The notes: generated by a model not told the origin, from the letters alone. A stretch of 64,000 nucleotides of DNA from Cryptomeria japonica (GCF_030272615.1 NC_081408.1:337744793-337808792), one strand, 5' to 3'; shown: positions 20,530-32,160, counted from the first letter of the stretch. Translations and numbers: made by a program.

Positions 20530-22150
20530 TGGATCTCCCTCACGCTAGTAGGGATCGTGATATGGTAGCATCTGTGACTGGGAACTACTAGGCTCCCCAC
20601 GCTTGAACGATCTGTGCGCGATAGGTACAGGTCTTCGTAGCGCCTCATGTTCCCCCTTTTGGGGAATAACAGGAGGATCTAAGGCTACGGTATCATCCCC
20701 TGAATGGTGAGGAGCTGCATCTGACTCCTCCTCATCATCTCTATCCTCCTCCTCCTCATCATCCCCATCCTCATCTGCATCCTCATTCTCCTCATCATCA
20801 TCTCTCTCCTCCTCGTCGTCATCCTCGTCCTCCTCCTCCTTGGCACTAGGCTGATCTCCTATAGGCAGATCAGGACCTCCTGCCTCCTCATGATCCTCTC
20901 CCTCTTCTGGCTCCTCTGATCTGGATCCCTGATCCTCATCTTGATCTCCATGCCTCCATGGACCTGGATGGCCTGTCGGGTGATCTGGTGGAAAGATAGG
21001 CCCTGGGTATGATCTCACAAACTAGGAATGATACCTGCGCTGTGCCTCGGGGGTTTGCAGCATAATCAGTGACCACATCTTGATCGGACCCCTCTATATC
21101 TGTGATCTCGATATCATCTATCATCGGTCTCGCTACTGCTCTGGGTCTAGGAAGGACTCACGAGGGTCGAGTGTAGATGGGCACATCGGCTGGGACACAT
21201 TGCTCTAGCCCAAACTGCCTCCGTACTTGGTCGAAGTAGAATGGGACTATGATGTGTGGATATCGTCCTCTCAGTAGGCGGTTCCTCTGTAGGCATGCTA
21301 ACTATCTCTCCATCCCGTCCCATCTGTGCATCCACAGATATGGTCTCCACACGGTCACCTCGGCTGTCAATCTGTCAACTATCACTCTCTAATACAATAG
21401 ATCTCCAAATCTCCACTCGCTAGTAAGTGGATAAGCAAATACCCTAGGTCGCTCGCTAGCCGTACTCATCGGATAGCCGATAGGCCTGGTGCATGTAAAG
21501 TGCTCAAATATCCACACCTGTAGAAGTGTGCATGTCATCAAGCTGCAACCCTGTACGAAAACATACTCCTCGAGGTCATGATAGAGATGTGCAAGCATAC
21601 TCCGACCCCAGGCATATACTCTCCTGTGTCTCTCCATAGCCCTGATACACCATGTGAGACCCCCATGCATGTGTGTACCTCGCCCATTAGGGCAGACAAC
21701 TAGTGCAATGATGGCTATCATAAGACGTCTCATGAGGGGCACCTCTCCTGTAGGATGTAAGAGCCAGCTGACCATGATACGACCTATCGTCTTGCTCGGC
21801 ATGACTCTCCCTATGCAATATACCTACTCCCTCTGATGATCCTCTACTGACCGATCGGTCGCATATGTCACGGTAGCTCCTCTGATCGGTAGGCGAAGAA
21901 TGCGATACACATCCTCAAGTGTCACCGTCATCTCCCCTATTGGAGGCTGGAACATGCATGTGTCAGGATCCCACTGTTCCATGAATGCCATCAGCATCGC
22001 GAGATGAAATCAGATGGCCAGCATAAGAATCATAGACCACAAACCTACTATCGACAATGTGTCTCTCTCTGCCTGAGTGAGTCGGGGAATCTGATCTCGC
22101 AAACTGCGAAGAATCTGTCCCGCCGTGTGCTCTCTCATATACGGGAGACC
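20528..22150 (-). pseudogene. Antisense plant mobile domain (PMD) gene in G2
   Basis: From an acceptor-like GATGCAG at 22151 one minus frame runs to 21389 (254 codons) with only two stops. It gives LMAFMEQWDPDTCMFQPP, then GEMTVTLEDVYRILRLPI, then the helical core (WLLHPTGEVPLMRRLMIAI, LAHLYHDLEEYVF). After a frame change the domain continues (VWRPYLWMHRWDGME, then FGLEQCVPADVP). From 21018 an acidic Asp/Glu-rich tail ends at 20545. This is the order of PMD proteins: PMD followed by a low-complexity tail. Known PMD proteins act in silencing and gene regulation; a role in this element is unproven. The copy is decayed (nonsense and frameshifts). Confidence 0.85.
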
Positions 22151-22226
22151 CTGCATCACAAAAACATAACTATAATCAGTACTCAATCATCAAAAATCAT
22201 TCATGCAAAACTGTCGAACATCGTAT
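22151..22226 (-). other. Probable 5' intron of the antisense PMD gene in G2
   Basis: Minus-strand donor-like GGTTAGC near 22226 and acceptor TTTTGTGATGCAG at about 22151-22163. An acceptor in the same place relative to the PMD exon is seen in G1. Confidence 0.45.
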
Positions 22227-22254
22227 GCTAACCCTAGCATCTCTCGCCAAGTCC

Positions 22255-22388
22255 TGATAGGGGCCATGGTGCCTTGTCAGGGACCATGGCGCCCTGAAGG
22301 GACCATGGCACCCTGTCAGGGACCATGGTGCCCTGAAGGGACCATGGCGTCCCACAGGGACCATGGCGCCCTGTGTGGGACCCATGGT
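22255..22388. repeat. Minisatellite 5' of the antisense PMD in G2
   Basis: Six to seven copies of a unit of about 19-20 bases, GGGACCATGGCGCCCTG plus a variable end. It is open in several frames on both strands, so the ORFs over it are repeat-driven. The core resembles GGACCRTGGCGCC words in the G2 LTR. Confidence 0.85.
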
Positions 22389-23107
22389 CGGGTTCCAAGA
22401 CCCGCAAATGATCACAGAAAGTCAAATGCAGAAAATCAAAAGTCAACGTTCAGTCAACTCACCTCGTCCAGTGGCTCGTCGTCGATCACGGCCTGTCGCA
22501 TGATCTCAATCCTCGTGGGACGCTCCGGTCATCATGAAGGCATGATGATGGCTATGTGGGCTCCGCTGCAATGAACAATACTCAGAATCAACAAAGTGAC
22601 AAATGCAAATGTCTCTTTCAAGGTATATACGTTCATTCCTTTACATTTACTTTCAAAACCCTAATTTTCCTCTTTCACTCATTTCATCATAACTTGAGTT
22701 TGGGAGATGCGATTTTCGAACCGTTTGTTGCGTAGGAATTGTATTTTCGTTCCCCTACTCTCGGGATGTTCCAAAAAGTGCTCTGATGAAGCCTTTTCAG
22801 TGAACATCCCTCATCAATACTCTCTTACAGAATTTGTCGTAAGTAAACATGCTACCCTGTTTCACCTCCCTAATAAGCAAGTCGAAACAGGGGGGGCATA
22901 TAGCTACTCGCAAATTTCATCACCTTCCTTAGTAAGCATTAGGTGATTTTGTGATCTAACGTGTGTTTTGTAGGGTGTGGTTCCTAACTGTGTACTGCAG
23001 ATACCGCTGGGGGCTTCATCCGACAACTTATGGATATATCCTTTTTCAAATGATGTTTACTTTCTGTACTTTAGCTTGCATATGCACGTAGTACTCATAT
23101 GACCGCT
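22389..23107 (+). other. G2 3' region before the polypurine tract
   Basis: No gene is supported. A plus-strand frame at 22707-22946 has no recognisable domain. A G-rich run is present near 22889. Confidence 0.55.
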
Positions 23108-23122
23108 AAAGTGGGGGCTAAA
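23108..23122 (+). other. G2 polypurine tract
   Basis: AAAGTGGGGGCTAAA abuts the TG of the 3' LTR. Confidence 0.85.
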
Positions 23123-24766
23123 TGTAACGTCATAAATTGTACGCACTTGCTAAAGCAGTACAATTTCACACCTAGTTTAGCACCCGCCTTGGCGCAGTTG
23201 CATTTTGCATTGCATTTCCCCTTTAGCACTTAATTAATCAAATTAATTAGGTCTAAAGGTTCTATTTCATCATTTTCCACATCATAAAGTCGGGCCCTTT
23301 CATTAAAGCGTGCCCCTTTCATTTTCTTCCAATACACTACTTACTCAAAAACCCTAATTAGGCCCTATTCTAAGCTTGGGGGTTTGATTTCGGGGGTCAA
23401 AACATCTCAAAATCACCTGTAACTTTGGGATTCTCTCTAATATCATCATATCTGACAGCCCTGAAAATTTGGTGAAAAGTTGTCGGGACTGTGGCGCCCG
23501 GAGTGCACACGGTCCCGGACATTTTTCCCAAAATTTTAGGAGCGCGATCCAATCATAAAATAAAGCTTAATCCCAAGAAATTGGCGGGATATTCAATCTC
23601 TAGGTCGGCCAAAAGACGAAATTACGACCTAGGGTTTCATACATAAGAGCTCTCTTTCTTCATTTGAAGGGATCCGAATTTTGTTTTCAGGAACCTCATA
23701 TGCAGCGAAAGAGCAGATCTTTGAAGACTTCAACAACATTCAACATCCCTCTATCAAGCATTTGTCAAATCCATTCATCCATTTAGGGCTTGGAAGACAT
23801 TGAAGAACAATAGGAGATCACCGATTGAAGATTGTCTTGTACCTCTCCCTTGGGGGTTGGGTATGGTTTCATGTTGTTTTCATGTCTTTGCATAAGCTTC
23901 AATATATCATTTATCCATGCTTTAGATCACTTTGCATCTTGATTTAGAGCATTTACATTATCATTAACAAGCAATTAGGGTTTACTTTCTAGGTTGCTCT
24001 AGTTTGCTTACTTGCATTTTAGATCTTGCACACACACAAGGTCTGCACACACATTACTTTTACAATACAACTTGGCTATTCGTGGAGGTGGAAATCATCG
24101 AAGCGGGGGTTTGACTAACGCAAAACCCTATATAGCAGCCCAAACATCCTTTTCAGATATAAGTGCAGGTTTCGAGAGTCGGACGACGCCGTAGGTTGCA
24201 GATCCGGAAGAAGCAGGTCGAGACAGCACCCCACATCAAATTGCAGAGCAGAACACCAGGACAGGGGCGTGGGGTGCCCTGGTCTGGCCAGGACAGGGGC
24301 GCTAGGTGCCCCGGTCCCTGGGACAGAGGCACTGGGCGCCTTGGTCCTCCTGACAGACAGCATTTCAGATAGTTTCCAGAGTGCAAAACAACAGTTTCAG
24401 GTGCAGAATTAGGACAGTGGCGCCCGCGCCCCCGTCCCGAACATTTCCACTCAGATTTTGACTCCGGGTACACATTTGCATTCTTGTCTTATCTTTGTAT
24501 TTACAGCTTTCCATTGTTTAAGTTCAATTCTGCAATCTTGTTATTAGTTCATACTTGCATTCTAGGGTTAGGAATTGAACTTGCATAATCTTACCTTTCA
24601 ATTACAACAAAGGAATAGAAATCCTAATAGGTAGCCCGTGGCTCTCTCTTTCAAAAAAAAGAAGTAGCCAATTGTGTGATACCTCTAGGCTCTTTCGTAT
24701 TCCGTAATATGTGACAAAAGGTAGGATTAGGGCATGATAACCTAGTCTCGCTTTTTCCCCCACACA
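23123..24766 (+). repeat. G2 3' LTR
   Basis: 1644 bases, TGTAACGTCA to CCCCCACACA. It differs from the 5' copy by scattered substitutions and a few short indels, with differences concentrated in CpG-rich parts. Confidence 0.93.
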
Positions 24767-24771
24767 CTATG
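24767..24771 (+). repeat. Target site duplication of G2, right copy (CTATG)
   Basis: Perfect match to 12035-12039. Confidence 0.95.
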
Positions 24772-25725
24772 TAATGTGTTTGAATAGTCAGGATTGGACC
24801 GACTGTCTTGTTAACCTAGATGCTTAGAGTTTTAGGTTTTTGCCATCGACCTAATTGTTGTCTATAAGGTCGATGATGATTTTCATTTGAAGTTGTTGGC
24901 AAATGATTGTATGTGAAGTGATTCTTGTTAGACCGAGAAGTGAGTAGAGATCTGTAGAGTGTGATTGCAGATGTAAAGGAACTGAAGCAGATCTGCCTTG
25001 GCATTAAGTGTTGTTATCAGATCAGTGTATTACCTATTGACTTCTAACCATTTCAACAGATGGAAAATCCCTTTACTGGGTAGCTTTAACAGAATTTTTG
25101 TAAGCCGTTTAACAGGGTGACACAAAATCATTGAGTTCTTAAAATCCTCTTACAAGGTAACCTTAACAAGGTTTTAACCTCTAACTAGGTATTTAGCCAT
25201 CCCTTAACCGGGTGATCCCTAATAGGATCAGTTCCTAGCAGAACTTGTTGTAAAGTCTTTAACTGGACTAGGCTCCTAACAGAGCGGACTTCAGAAGAGT
25301 TCAAGAAAAACTTGTGGGTATTCATCCCCACTGTGGTTTTTCCCAGTTGGGTTTCCACGTAAAAAATTACTGTGTTATGTGTGATGCTTTTTCATGTGAT
25401 GTTTTAGTGTTTTCTATTAAGCGGTAAAGCATGCTGATCCAATAGTCATTGTATTTCTGATGCATTACTTGCTTAAGCATATGGATGAAGTTGAGATGAG
25501 ATATTAGGCTTTGAGAAGATCTAGATGTTACCAGTTTATGTCTTTTACAGTCATACTGTGTTTTATCAGTAGTGCCTTGTTTTAGATCGGTGATATTGTT
25601 TACCAGTTAGTGCACTCTTTGAAGTTTAAGTTGTCAAAGAAGTTTTTGTCCATATTGATTCACCCCCCCTCTTATTATCTGTTGAGTATTTATGGTTCAT
25701 CATTATTCATCACACTTAACATCCA
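24772..25725 (+). repeat. C1 3' LTR, second part
   Basis: Continuation of the copia LTR after G2. It contains a repeated CCTAACAGG/CTTTAACAGGGT-type block (25040-25290) and ends after a TGATTCACCCCCC stretch near 25661. A similar C-run near the end occurs in the C2 LTR. The last base is not fixed. Confidence 0.75.
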
Positions 25726-26089
25726 TATAATAAACCATGTATTTCTTATGGGCAGCATAAGCAAGAAATAATCTCACAGCTTCAATCCTAGGTACGAGAG
25801 AAAAAGTTTCATCATAATCAATTCCTTCCTTATGAGAATATCCTTTACATACCAGTCTAGCCTTGTTCCTCACAACAATTTTATTCCTGAAAACCCATTT
25901 AGTTCCAATAATATTCTTATTTTTAGGTCGGGGAACTAAAGTCCATGGGTTGTTCTTTTCTATTTGATCCAATTCCTCTTCCATAGCTTTCATCCAACAT
26001 TCATCCTTACATTCTTCATCTACTAATGGCGGTTCAATTTGAGAAATTAAACATACCTCTTCAACTGCCAACCTTCTCCTTGTCATCAC
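25726..26089 (-). pseudogene. pol: C2 pol: RT N-terminus, cut by C1
   Basis: Carries WMKAMEEELDQIEKNNPW, VPRPKNKNIIGTKWVFRNK and ARLVCKGYSHKEGIDYDETF, the usual entry to copia RT. It stops at YYMDVK, where the C1 sequence starts. C1 happens to begin in this window at the same RT position. Confidence 0.9.
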
Positions 26090-26113
26090 TCCTTTGCTTT
26101 TGTCTCCAATGAT

Positions 26114-27202
26114 TTATTTTTCTGAATGATTCAACCTTACATACCTAGGAGTCTTCTGACTTTCCATTTCTCTGCTTTGATCTTCAGTTACTGTTGAATT
26201 TTCTGATACTGTTGGGGTAACTAGTTCAACATTGTTTTTCAACATAGGTGTTATAGGTTTAGGTATGATCTTTTCCACTTCCGGTTCTCTCTCATAAGTT
26301 CTGATTTGACTCTTGTACTGCTCATCCACCTTGACATTAGTGCTTTCCACAATTCTTTGCAATCTTTTGTTATAACATATATATGTTTTACTTTTATTTG
26401 AATAACCAAGAAATATTCTTTCATCACATCTAGGATCAAACTTTCCAATGGAATCATCTCTTTTGATATAGAATTTACTACCAAAGATTCTAAAATACTT
26501 AACTGTAGGTGTATGACCAAACCATAACTCATAAGGTGTCTTACCAGTGTCTCCTTTGATATGAACTCTGTTGAATGTGTACACCGCCGTGCTCACAACT
26601 TCTCTCCAATAGATATGTGGCAAATTAGCTTCCATCATCATAGATCTAGCTGCATCCAGGATAGTTATGTTCTTTCTTTCCACAACACCATTCCGCTGAG
26701 GTGTCCGGGGTGCAGACAAATGTCTCCTTATCTCTTGTTTCTCACAATAACAGTTAAATTCACTGGATGTGAATTCACCATCTTGATTGGATCTTAAGCA
26801 TTTGATCTTCAATCCTGTCTCTGTCTCAACGATAGCTTTAAAGTTCTTGAATTTTTCAAAGGCTTGAGATTTCTCCCTTAGAAAAGTAACCCACATCATT
26901 CTAGAATAGTCATCAATGATTAGCATGAAATATCTATCACCCTGAAAACTTCTGATTCTAGCAGGACCACATAAATCAGTATGAATAAGATTAAGAACAT
27001 CATTAGATTGATCTTGAATACTCTTAAAAAAACTTTTGACCTGCTTTCCCATTTGACATTCCGTACATACCATATTATGAGGCTTCACAATCTTAGGTAT
27101 ATCTCTAATTGCCTTAGTTGAATTGATATTTACAATGCAATAAAAATTAACATGACACAACATCTTATGCCATGGCCAAATCTCATTAATATGTGCAATC
27201 AA
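26114..27202 (-). pseudogene. pol: C2 pol: integrase
   Basis: A 362-codon frame. The GAG-pre-integrase H-H-C-C finger is at residues 12-49 (WHKMLCH, CTECQMGKQ). In the catalytic core, Asp76 (HTDLCGP) and Glu175 (GVVERKN) are kept. The second catalytic Asp is replaced by Asn139 in LRSNQDGEF, where a DNGGEF-like motif is expected. This would inactivate strand transfer. It ends with a linker holding KTPYELWFG and the usual variable tail. Confidence 0.92.
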
Positions 27203-27306
27203 ACATGTCTTCTCACCGGAGTACCAGTTGCAATCTCCAATCTAGATTTGTTGATGATTTTGCATTTTCAATCCTTGAACTATAATTGAAATCCCTTATC
27301 CACCAA

Positions 27307-27642
27307 CTATCCTACACTCAAAATATTATGCCTTAAACCTTGAATATAATAAACATTATCAATGTTATTCTTACCATCCAATGATATAGTTCCTCTTCCT
27401 CTGATCATGCATGCTTTTTCATCTCCAAATCTGACCAGACCATCATCAAATTCTTCCAAAGATAAAAAATTCCTTTTATCTCCAGTCATATGATGTGAAC
27501 ATCCACTATCTATCACCCATTCATATGTGTCTTCAACTTTAGTAGCAAGGGCCTTCTCTTCATTATGAATGACAGGTTCTGGAGCATCTTCCTTGATAGC
27601 CAAAAATACCCATTCCTTTCCATTGTCAGATCCACTAGCCAA
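27307..27642 (-). pseudogene. pol: C2 pol: aspartic protease
   Basis: Contains WVIDSGCSHHMTGDKRNF, the copia protease active-site region with Asp-Ser-Gly intact, followed by the flap-side GRGTISLDGK and NILSVG. Separated from integrase by a frame break. Confidence 0.88.
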
Positions 27643-27804
27643 ATCTTTTGCCGGTTCATCATCAGAATCATCAGTTACACGTTCCTCATAAACATAGTAT
27701 CATGATTTATCTTTGTACCTCCTATAGTTATTCTTGTACTGATATTCATGGTTAGGCTTAAAATATTTTCTAGCTTTCTCCTCAAATCTTGAATTCCTCT
27801 CAGG

Positions 27805-28679
27805 ACATCTAAATGCAAAATGACCTATCTTATTACATGCAAAACATTTGAAAGGTGATTTTTCCTTCATACTTACTTCCTTCCGGACCTTTAGGTACTC
27901 ATAGTAAATAGGGCCTCAAGTTCTTCAAACTCTTCATCTTATTTCCTCATATCCTCCCGTTCCTTCTCATATAATGCTTATCACACTCTTGCTGGTTGAT
28001 GATGTAGATGCCTTGAATGCAGAATCTGTCTTTGCAGCTCCTTAAGGACCGAATTCTTCAAGCTCAAAAGAAGATAAATTTCCAACCAAAGTATCCCTAT
28101 TGATAGAAGTGTTAGACATTGTTCTCAACTCATTAATTGCAGTAGCCTTCATCTTGTAAGAAGATGGTAAAGCTATCAATACTTTAAAAACAATCTCATC
28201 TTCGCTCAGAGATCCACCACAACATTGAATTCCCAAGACAATTTCATTGACTCTTTCCATAAAAGCAACAATTATTTCATCTTCTTCCATTCTCAAGTTT
28301 TCATAACTTACCTGGTAACCATCAAGTTTACCAATTTTAACAGTAGGGTCTCACCTTCATTCAGAGTCTCCAACTTATCCCATATAGCTTTTGTAGATGA
28401 TTTTTTTGTTAATCCTATTACCTGTTGATCTGAAAGGTCACTTAAAAGGGCTTCTCTAGGTCTACAATTATTTTCAATGTTCTTATCCAAGTCTGTCGGA
28501 GGAGGGTTTCTAGATGCCGGATCATAAAGAATATAGCCCTTCTTAGTGATCTCCCAAATCTCCTTGCTAAGACATCTCAGATGAGTCTCCATCCGAAGCT
28601 TCCATACTTTGTAATTTGTTCCTTCAAGTCTAGGACTGTCCTTCTGGTAAGAAATTGAAGTTGAAAGATTAGTCACCAT
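27805..28679 (-). pseudogene. gag: C2 gag with CCHC knuckle
   Basis: The ATG at 28679 starts a copia gag (LEGTNYKVWKLRMETHLR, then AIWDKLETL). After a short frame break it continues at 28296-28042 (FMERVNEIVLGI, LPSSYK). A zinc knuckle with C-F-A-C...H....C spacing is read near 27805-27849. It is split by indels, so no full gag can be made. Confidence 0.85.
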
Positions 28680-28722
28680 AGGATCTTCCTCAAGTGGTTA
28701 ATCTTCTGCAGAGAGGATGAAA

Positions 28723-28734
28723 GCTCTAATACCA
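28723..28734 (-). other. C2 primer-binding site
   Basis: TGGTATTAGAGC on the minus strand, two bases after the LTR end. It differs by one base from the plant copia consensus TGGTATCAGAGC, the initiator-Met tRNA complement. Confidence 0.9.
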
Positions 28735-28736
28735 GT

Positions 28737-29962
28737 TGTTGGGATAACCTGTGAACAACTGAGAGAGAGGGGGGGGGGGGTGAATCAGTTGTTAATAGAT
28801 TATGAAACTTTAAGCACACAAAACCTTTACCGAAATGCATAAACCAAATACTGGAATAGCATATATATAAATTAAGCACAAACATAAATCATAAACCAAT
28901 TACCATGCATCGATAACACATAACACCAAGATTTGTACGTGGAAAACCAGGTAAAGGGAAAAACCACAGTGAGAAGCCTACCTACAATCAGATGATACTT
29001 CTGCAGTAAGTATGTGATTACAATAAGGGGCCTGCTCATGTAGGAAGGCCAATAGCCTAGAGCGCATTGCTCATCACAAAAGGAGCCTCATTGACTATAA
29101 AATAAATCCAGACCACAATCCAAAAATAAGGATGAACTGCAAGAATAGAATCTCCTATGCTTGAGTATAGTTCTGGTTAAGCTCAATGCCGAAGGTCTTA
29201 AACCTCTTACACAAACCCAATCGATCACCTATGATTGAACAAAAACTTTGCATTTGATTACAACTTTATTTGCACATAGATAAGCCCATAACCCATGACC
29301 ACGATCTACAAAGAGATCCTACATCATATTTATACCAACCCGGGACCTAAACAATTAGGTCGACCACCTAAAAGATAATACAGTAAATCCATTACATAAA
29401 CCCACAAACCAATGATAATCCAAGTCGGCCTAAGACCGAAACAACATTAACCAAACAATAAATCCAACCAGTAACACATCCGGAGCATCCACCAACATGT
29501 TACATAAACTGGTCCATAGCCTAGCAGAATAAGACCAGACCTAAAATAGGCCGCCATAAGACAAAGGAAATACCACCAATCAACTGGAACATGAACACGA
29601 TAGCCATCAACATCCTGAAAACCTTCTAGAAGCCCTACCAACACCACTTATCGAATCCATCAAAAGATCTTCAATGAAGCTCTGCCGGTAGAACCCTTAC
29701 TAGTAACCAAAAGGCTTACTAGAACATATGATAGCTTCAGGATCACCAAATCCTAAACCAATTGAATGTGACATGCATCAGATCGACGTGAATGACCAAA
29801 CCAAACCAATTACACCAATCATAATATACCGGAGACAAATCTCCTGATCATCATAAAAGTCCAACCACTCTACCGGAACCCGATAGACAACCAAATAAGC
29901 TAGTGTTGATATCAATGAAAATATCAATGCAACACATAATCAATTCTTCCAAAATGCCAACA
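28737..29962 (-). repeat. C2 5' LTR
   Basis: About 1226 bases. Minus-strand start TGTTGGCATTTT at 29962, end in CCCAACA at 28737. It carries a C-run (plus-strand G10) near 28770 like the C-run of the C1 LTR. The two LTRs share terminal motifs but are otherwise different families. Confidence 0.88.
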
Positions 29963-30814
29963 ATCTAATCATATCCAACAACAAAAGATGAAATAATTAG
30001 ATAAAATATCTAACTCTCATTTTAGACTGAAGTTGGATCTTATTGATTATTCCCCTCAAATGAAAAGTGGATATAATGATTAAATGAGTTCTTAATTTAC
30101 ATTTCTAGAATAAGACTACTATTTCTACCATTTCATTTTGGTGAACCCAATGTGTCTTAAACTTTACATAATTATGATTTTTCATTTTTAGATTTGATTT
30201 TTAGTTATGGATCCTACACAATTTGATTTATTTGTACTTTTACATTTGATTACAATGTTAATTAGCTACATTTATGAAAATAATTTGTTGACTTTACGTA
30301 GCTTGAATTGATTCATTGCATTCTATTTTAGTTATGAACTTTCACATTTGGTTACATTGTTAATTAGCTACATTTCACTTCATGTTGTTTCACATTTTGT
30401 TACATTGTTAACTAACTACATTTATCAAAATTATTTGTTGAAAGGTAGCTTATTTCACTTCATGTTGCTTGCATTGATTCATTGTATTCTAATGCATGAC
30501 ATAATAAGAGATTCGAGAATATTCATGACATTTATTTCATTTCTAAAAGCTTTCATACACATTTCATGTTGTTATATGATAATAATTTTTAATATGTTCA
30601 TAAAATGCTTTGTTTCATGAAAGATTTTCCACGTTTGGTTACATTGTTAATTAACTACATTTATCAGAATCATTAGTTGAAAGGTATCTTATTTCACTTT
30701 ATTCTATCATATTGATTCATTGCATTCTAATGTATGGCATAATAAGAGCTTCAAGAATATTCATGACATTTACTTCATTTCTAAAATATTTCATACACAT
30801 TTCATGTTGTTACA
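29963..30814. other. AT-rich spacer with a possible LTR-element leader remnant
   Basis: No gene. At 30133 TTTTGGTGAACCCAATGTG resembles the primer-binding region of G2, and short direct repeats (ACATTTGGTTACATTGTTAA, about every 100 bases) follow to 30660. It may be an old leader fragment. Confidence 0.45.
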
Positions 30815-31440
30815 CTTTCATCAATGATCTCATTGATGAGGAATGATTAACACTTTTCATCATCAATGATCTCATTGATGAGGAATCATTAACACTTTTC
30901 ATCAATGATCTCATTCACGAGGAATCATTAACACTTTCATCAATCATCTCATCCATAAGGAATCGTTAACACTAAGAAGTAATGATCAATATTCCTCCCA
31001 CAAGGATGCTTTCATGCATGCCAATGATCTCATCCATGAGGAATCATTAACATTTTCATCAATGATCTCATCCATGAGGATTTGTTAACACTTTCATCAA
31101 TGATCTCATCCATGAGGAATCATTGACACTTTTATTAATAATCTCATCCAGAAAGAATCATTTAACACTTTCATCAATGAAATCATCCATGAGGAATAGT
31201 TAACACTTTCATCAATGATCTCATTCATGAGAATTGTTAACACTTTCACCAGGGCTCTCATCCATGAGGATGCTTTCATTAATGATGAGTGTTCCTTGCA
31301 TAAGGATGCTTTAATGCAAGATGAACATGCTAATTTAATCAATAATCTAATCCATGAGGAATTTTTAACACATTCATGAATAATATAATCCATGAGGATG
31401 CTTTCATCAATGATGAGTCTTCCTCCTCCCATAAGGATGC
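30815..31440. repeat. Minisatellite, about 39-bp unit
   Basis: Some fifteen degenerate units of the type TCATCAATGATCTCATCC, ATGAGGAATCATTAACACTT. The first units contain a perfect inverted repeat, TCATCAATGA and TCATTGATGA. The minus-strand ORF across it is repeat-driven. Confidence 0.85.
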
Positions 31441-31489
31441 TTTTATGCTAGAGAAACTTTCTTTAAATATTGACAATCCAACAATCAAC

Positions 31490-32160
31490 AAATTTATAAC
31501 CTTAGACCTCCCTTATTCTCCTAGAGCCTATCTTAGCCTGTCTTAGCTATCAAACTATTATGCATTTCCTTCAAAGTTTTTTGAGACAAGATGATGTTAT
31601 GCATTCATAACATTAGATCCCCTTATTCTCCTAGATCCTATCTTAGCCTATCTTAGCTATCAAATTGTTATGCATAAATTTCCTATCAAATTATTTTGAT
31701 ACAAGATGATGTTATATATTTCCTATAGCCTATCTTAGCTATCAAACTATTATGCATTTCCTATCTCAAACTATTTTGAGAGAAGAGGATACATTATGAT
31801 TTACTATCTCAAACTATTTTGACACAAGATGATTATTCTCCTAGAGCCTATCTTAGCTATCAAGCTATTGTGCATTTCCTATCTCAAATTATTTTGGGAC
31901 AAAGTTTAATGTTATGCATTTCCTATCTCAAACTATTTTGAGACAAGACGATGTTATGTATTTCCTATCTCCAATCTTAGATCTCCCTCATTCTTCTAGA
32001 GCTTATCTTAGCTATCAAATTGTTATGCATTTCCTATCAAACCTTAAATCTCCCTTTTTTCCTAGAGCCTATCTTAGCTATCAAATTGTTATGCATTTCC
32101 TATCAAACCTTATATCTCCCTTAGACCAGGTCCCCATGTGACTGCTTAGCTTATTTAGCT
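31490..32160. repeat. Compound satellite, first block
   Basis: Irregular units combining TCTCCTAGAGCCTATCTTAG, CTATCAAACTATTATGCATT and TTTTGAGACAAGATGATG. The units are the founders of the longer array starting near 32700. Confidence 0.8.

Larger units (their letters stand above)
12040..24766 (+). mobile_element. Ty3/gypsy Tat-lineage element G2 with intact-length pol
   Basis: A 12.7-kb element with 1.64-kb LTRs, TG...CA ends and a 5-bp duplication. Order: LTR, primer-binding region, gag-like plus protease frame, RT-RNase H-aRNase H-integrase frame of 1178 codons, a 3.7-kb 3' region carrying an antisense PMD gene and a minisatellite, polypurine tract, LTR. The second, archaeal-type RNase H after the ordinary one marks the Tat lineage. 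A Retrotrans_gag core and zinc knuckle are not visible, and frameshifts separate protease from pol, so this copy is probably non-autonomous for particles. Confidence 0.93.
1..25725 (+). mobile_element. Ty1/copia element C1, 5' end outside window, split by G1 and G2
   Basis: Three separated pieces join into one element. The first (1-1099) carries reverse transcriptase and RNase H. The second (11153-12039) resumes with the pol end, a GGGGGAGA polypurine tract and the start of a 3' LTR beginning TGTTGGCATA. The third (24772 to about 25725) finishes that LTR. The breaks are explained exactly by two gypsy insertions, each with a 5-bp target duplication. The 3' end lies inside the RT of minus-strand element C2, so C1 itself inserted into C2. 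The exact LTR end is uncertain by 10-20 bases because the other copy of its target duplication is off-window. Confidence 0.9.
25726..29962 (-). mobile_element. Ty1/copia element C2, interrupted by C1
   Basis: Reading minus: 5' LTR (29962-28737), primer-binding site (TGGTATTAGAGC), gag, zinc knuckle, protease, integrase and the first part of RT up to MDVK, where C1 begins. The remaining RT, RNase H and 3' LTR must lie left of the window if C1 is a simple insertion. The gene order PR-INT-RT is copia type. Frame breaks are present throughout. Confidence 0.92.

Noticed and set aside
22203-22574. ORFs on both strands over the GGGACCATGG repeat
   Set aside because: The repeat is open in several frames on both strands, so the frames are not evidence of coding.
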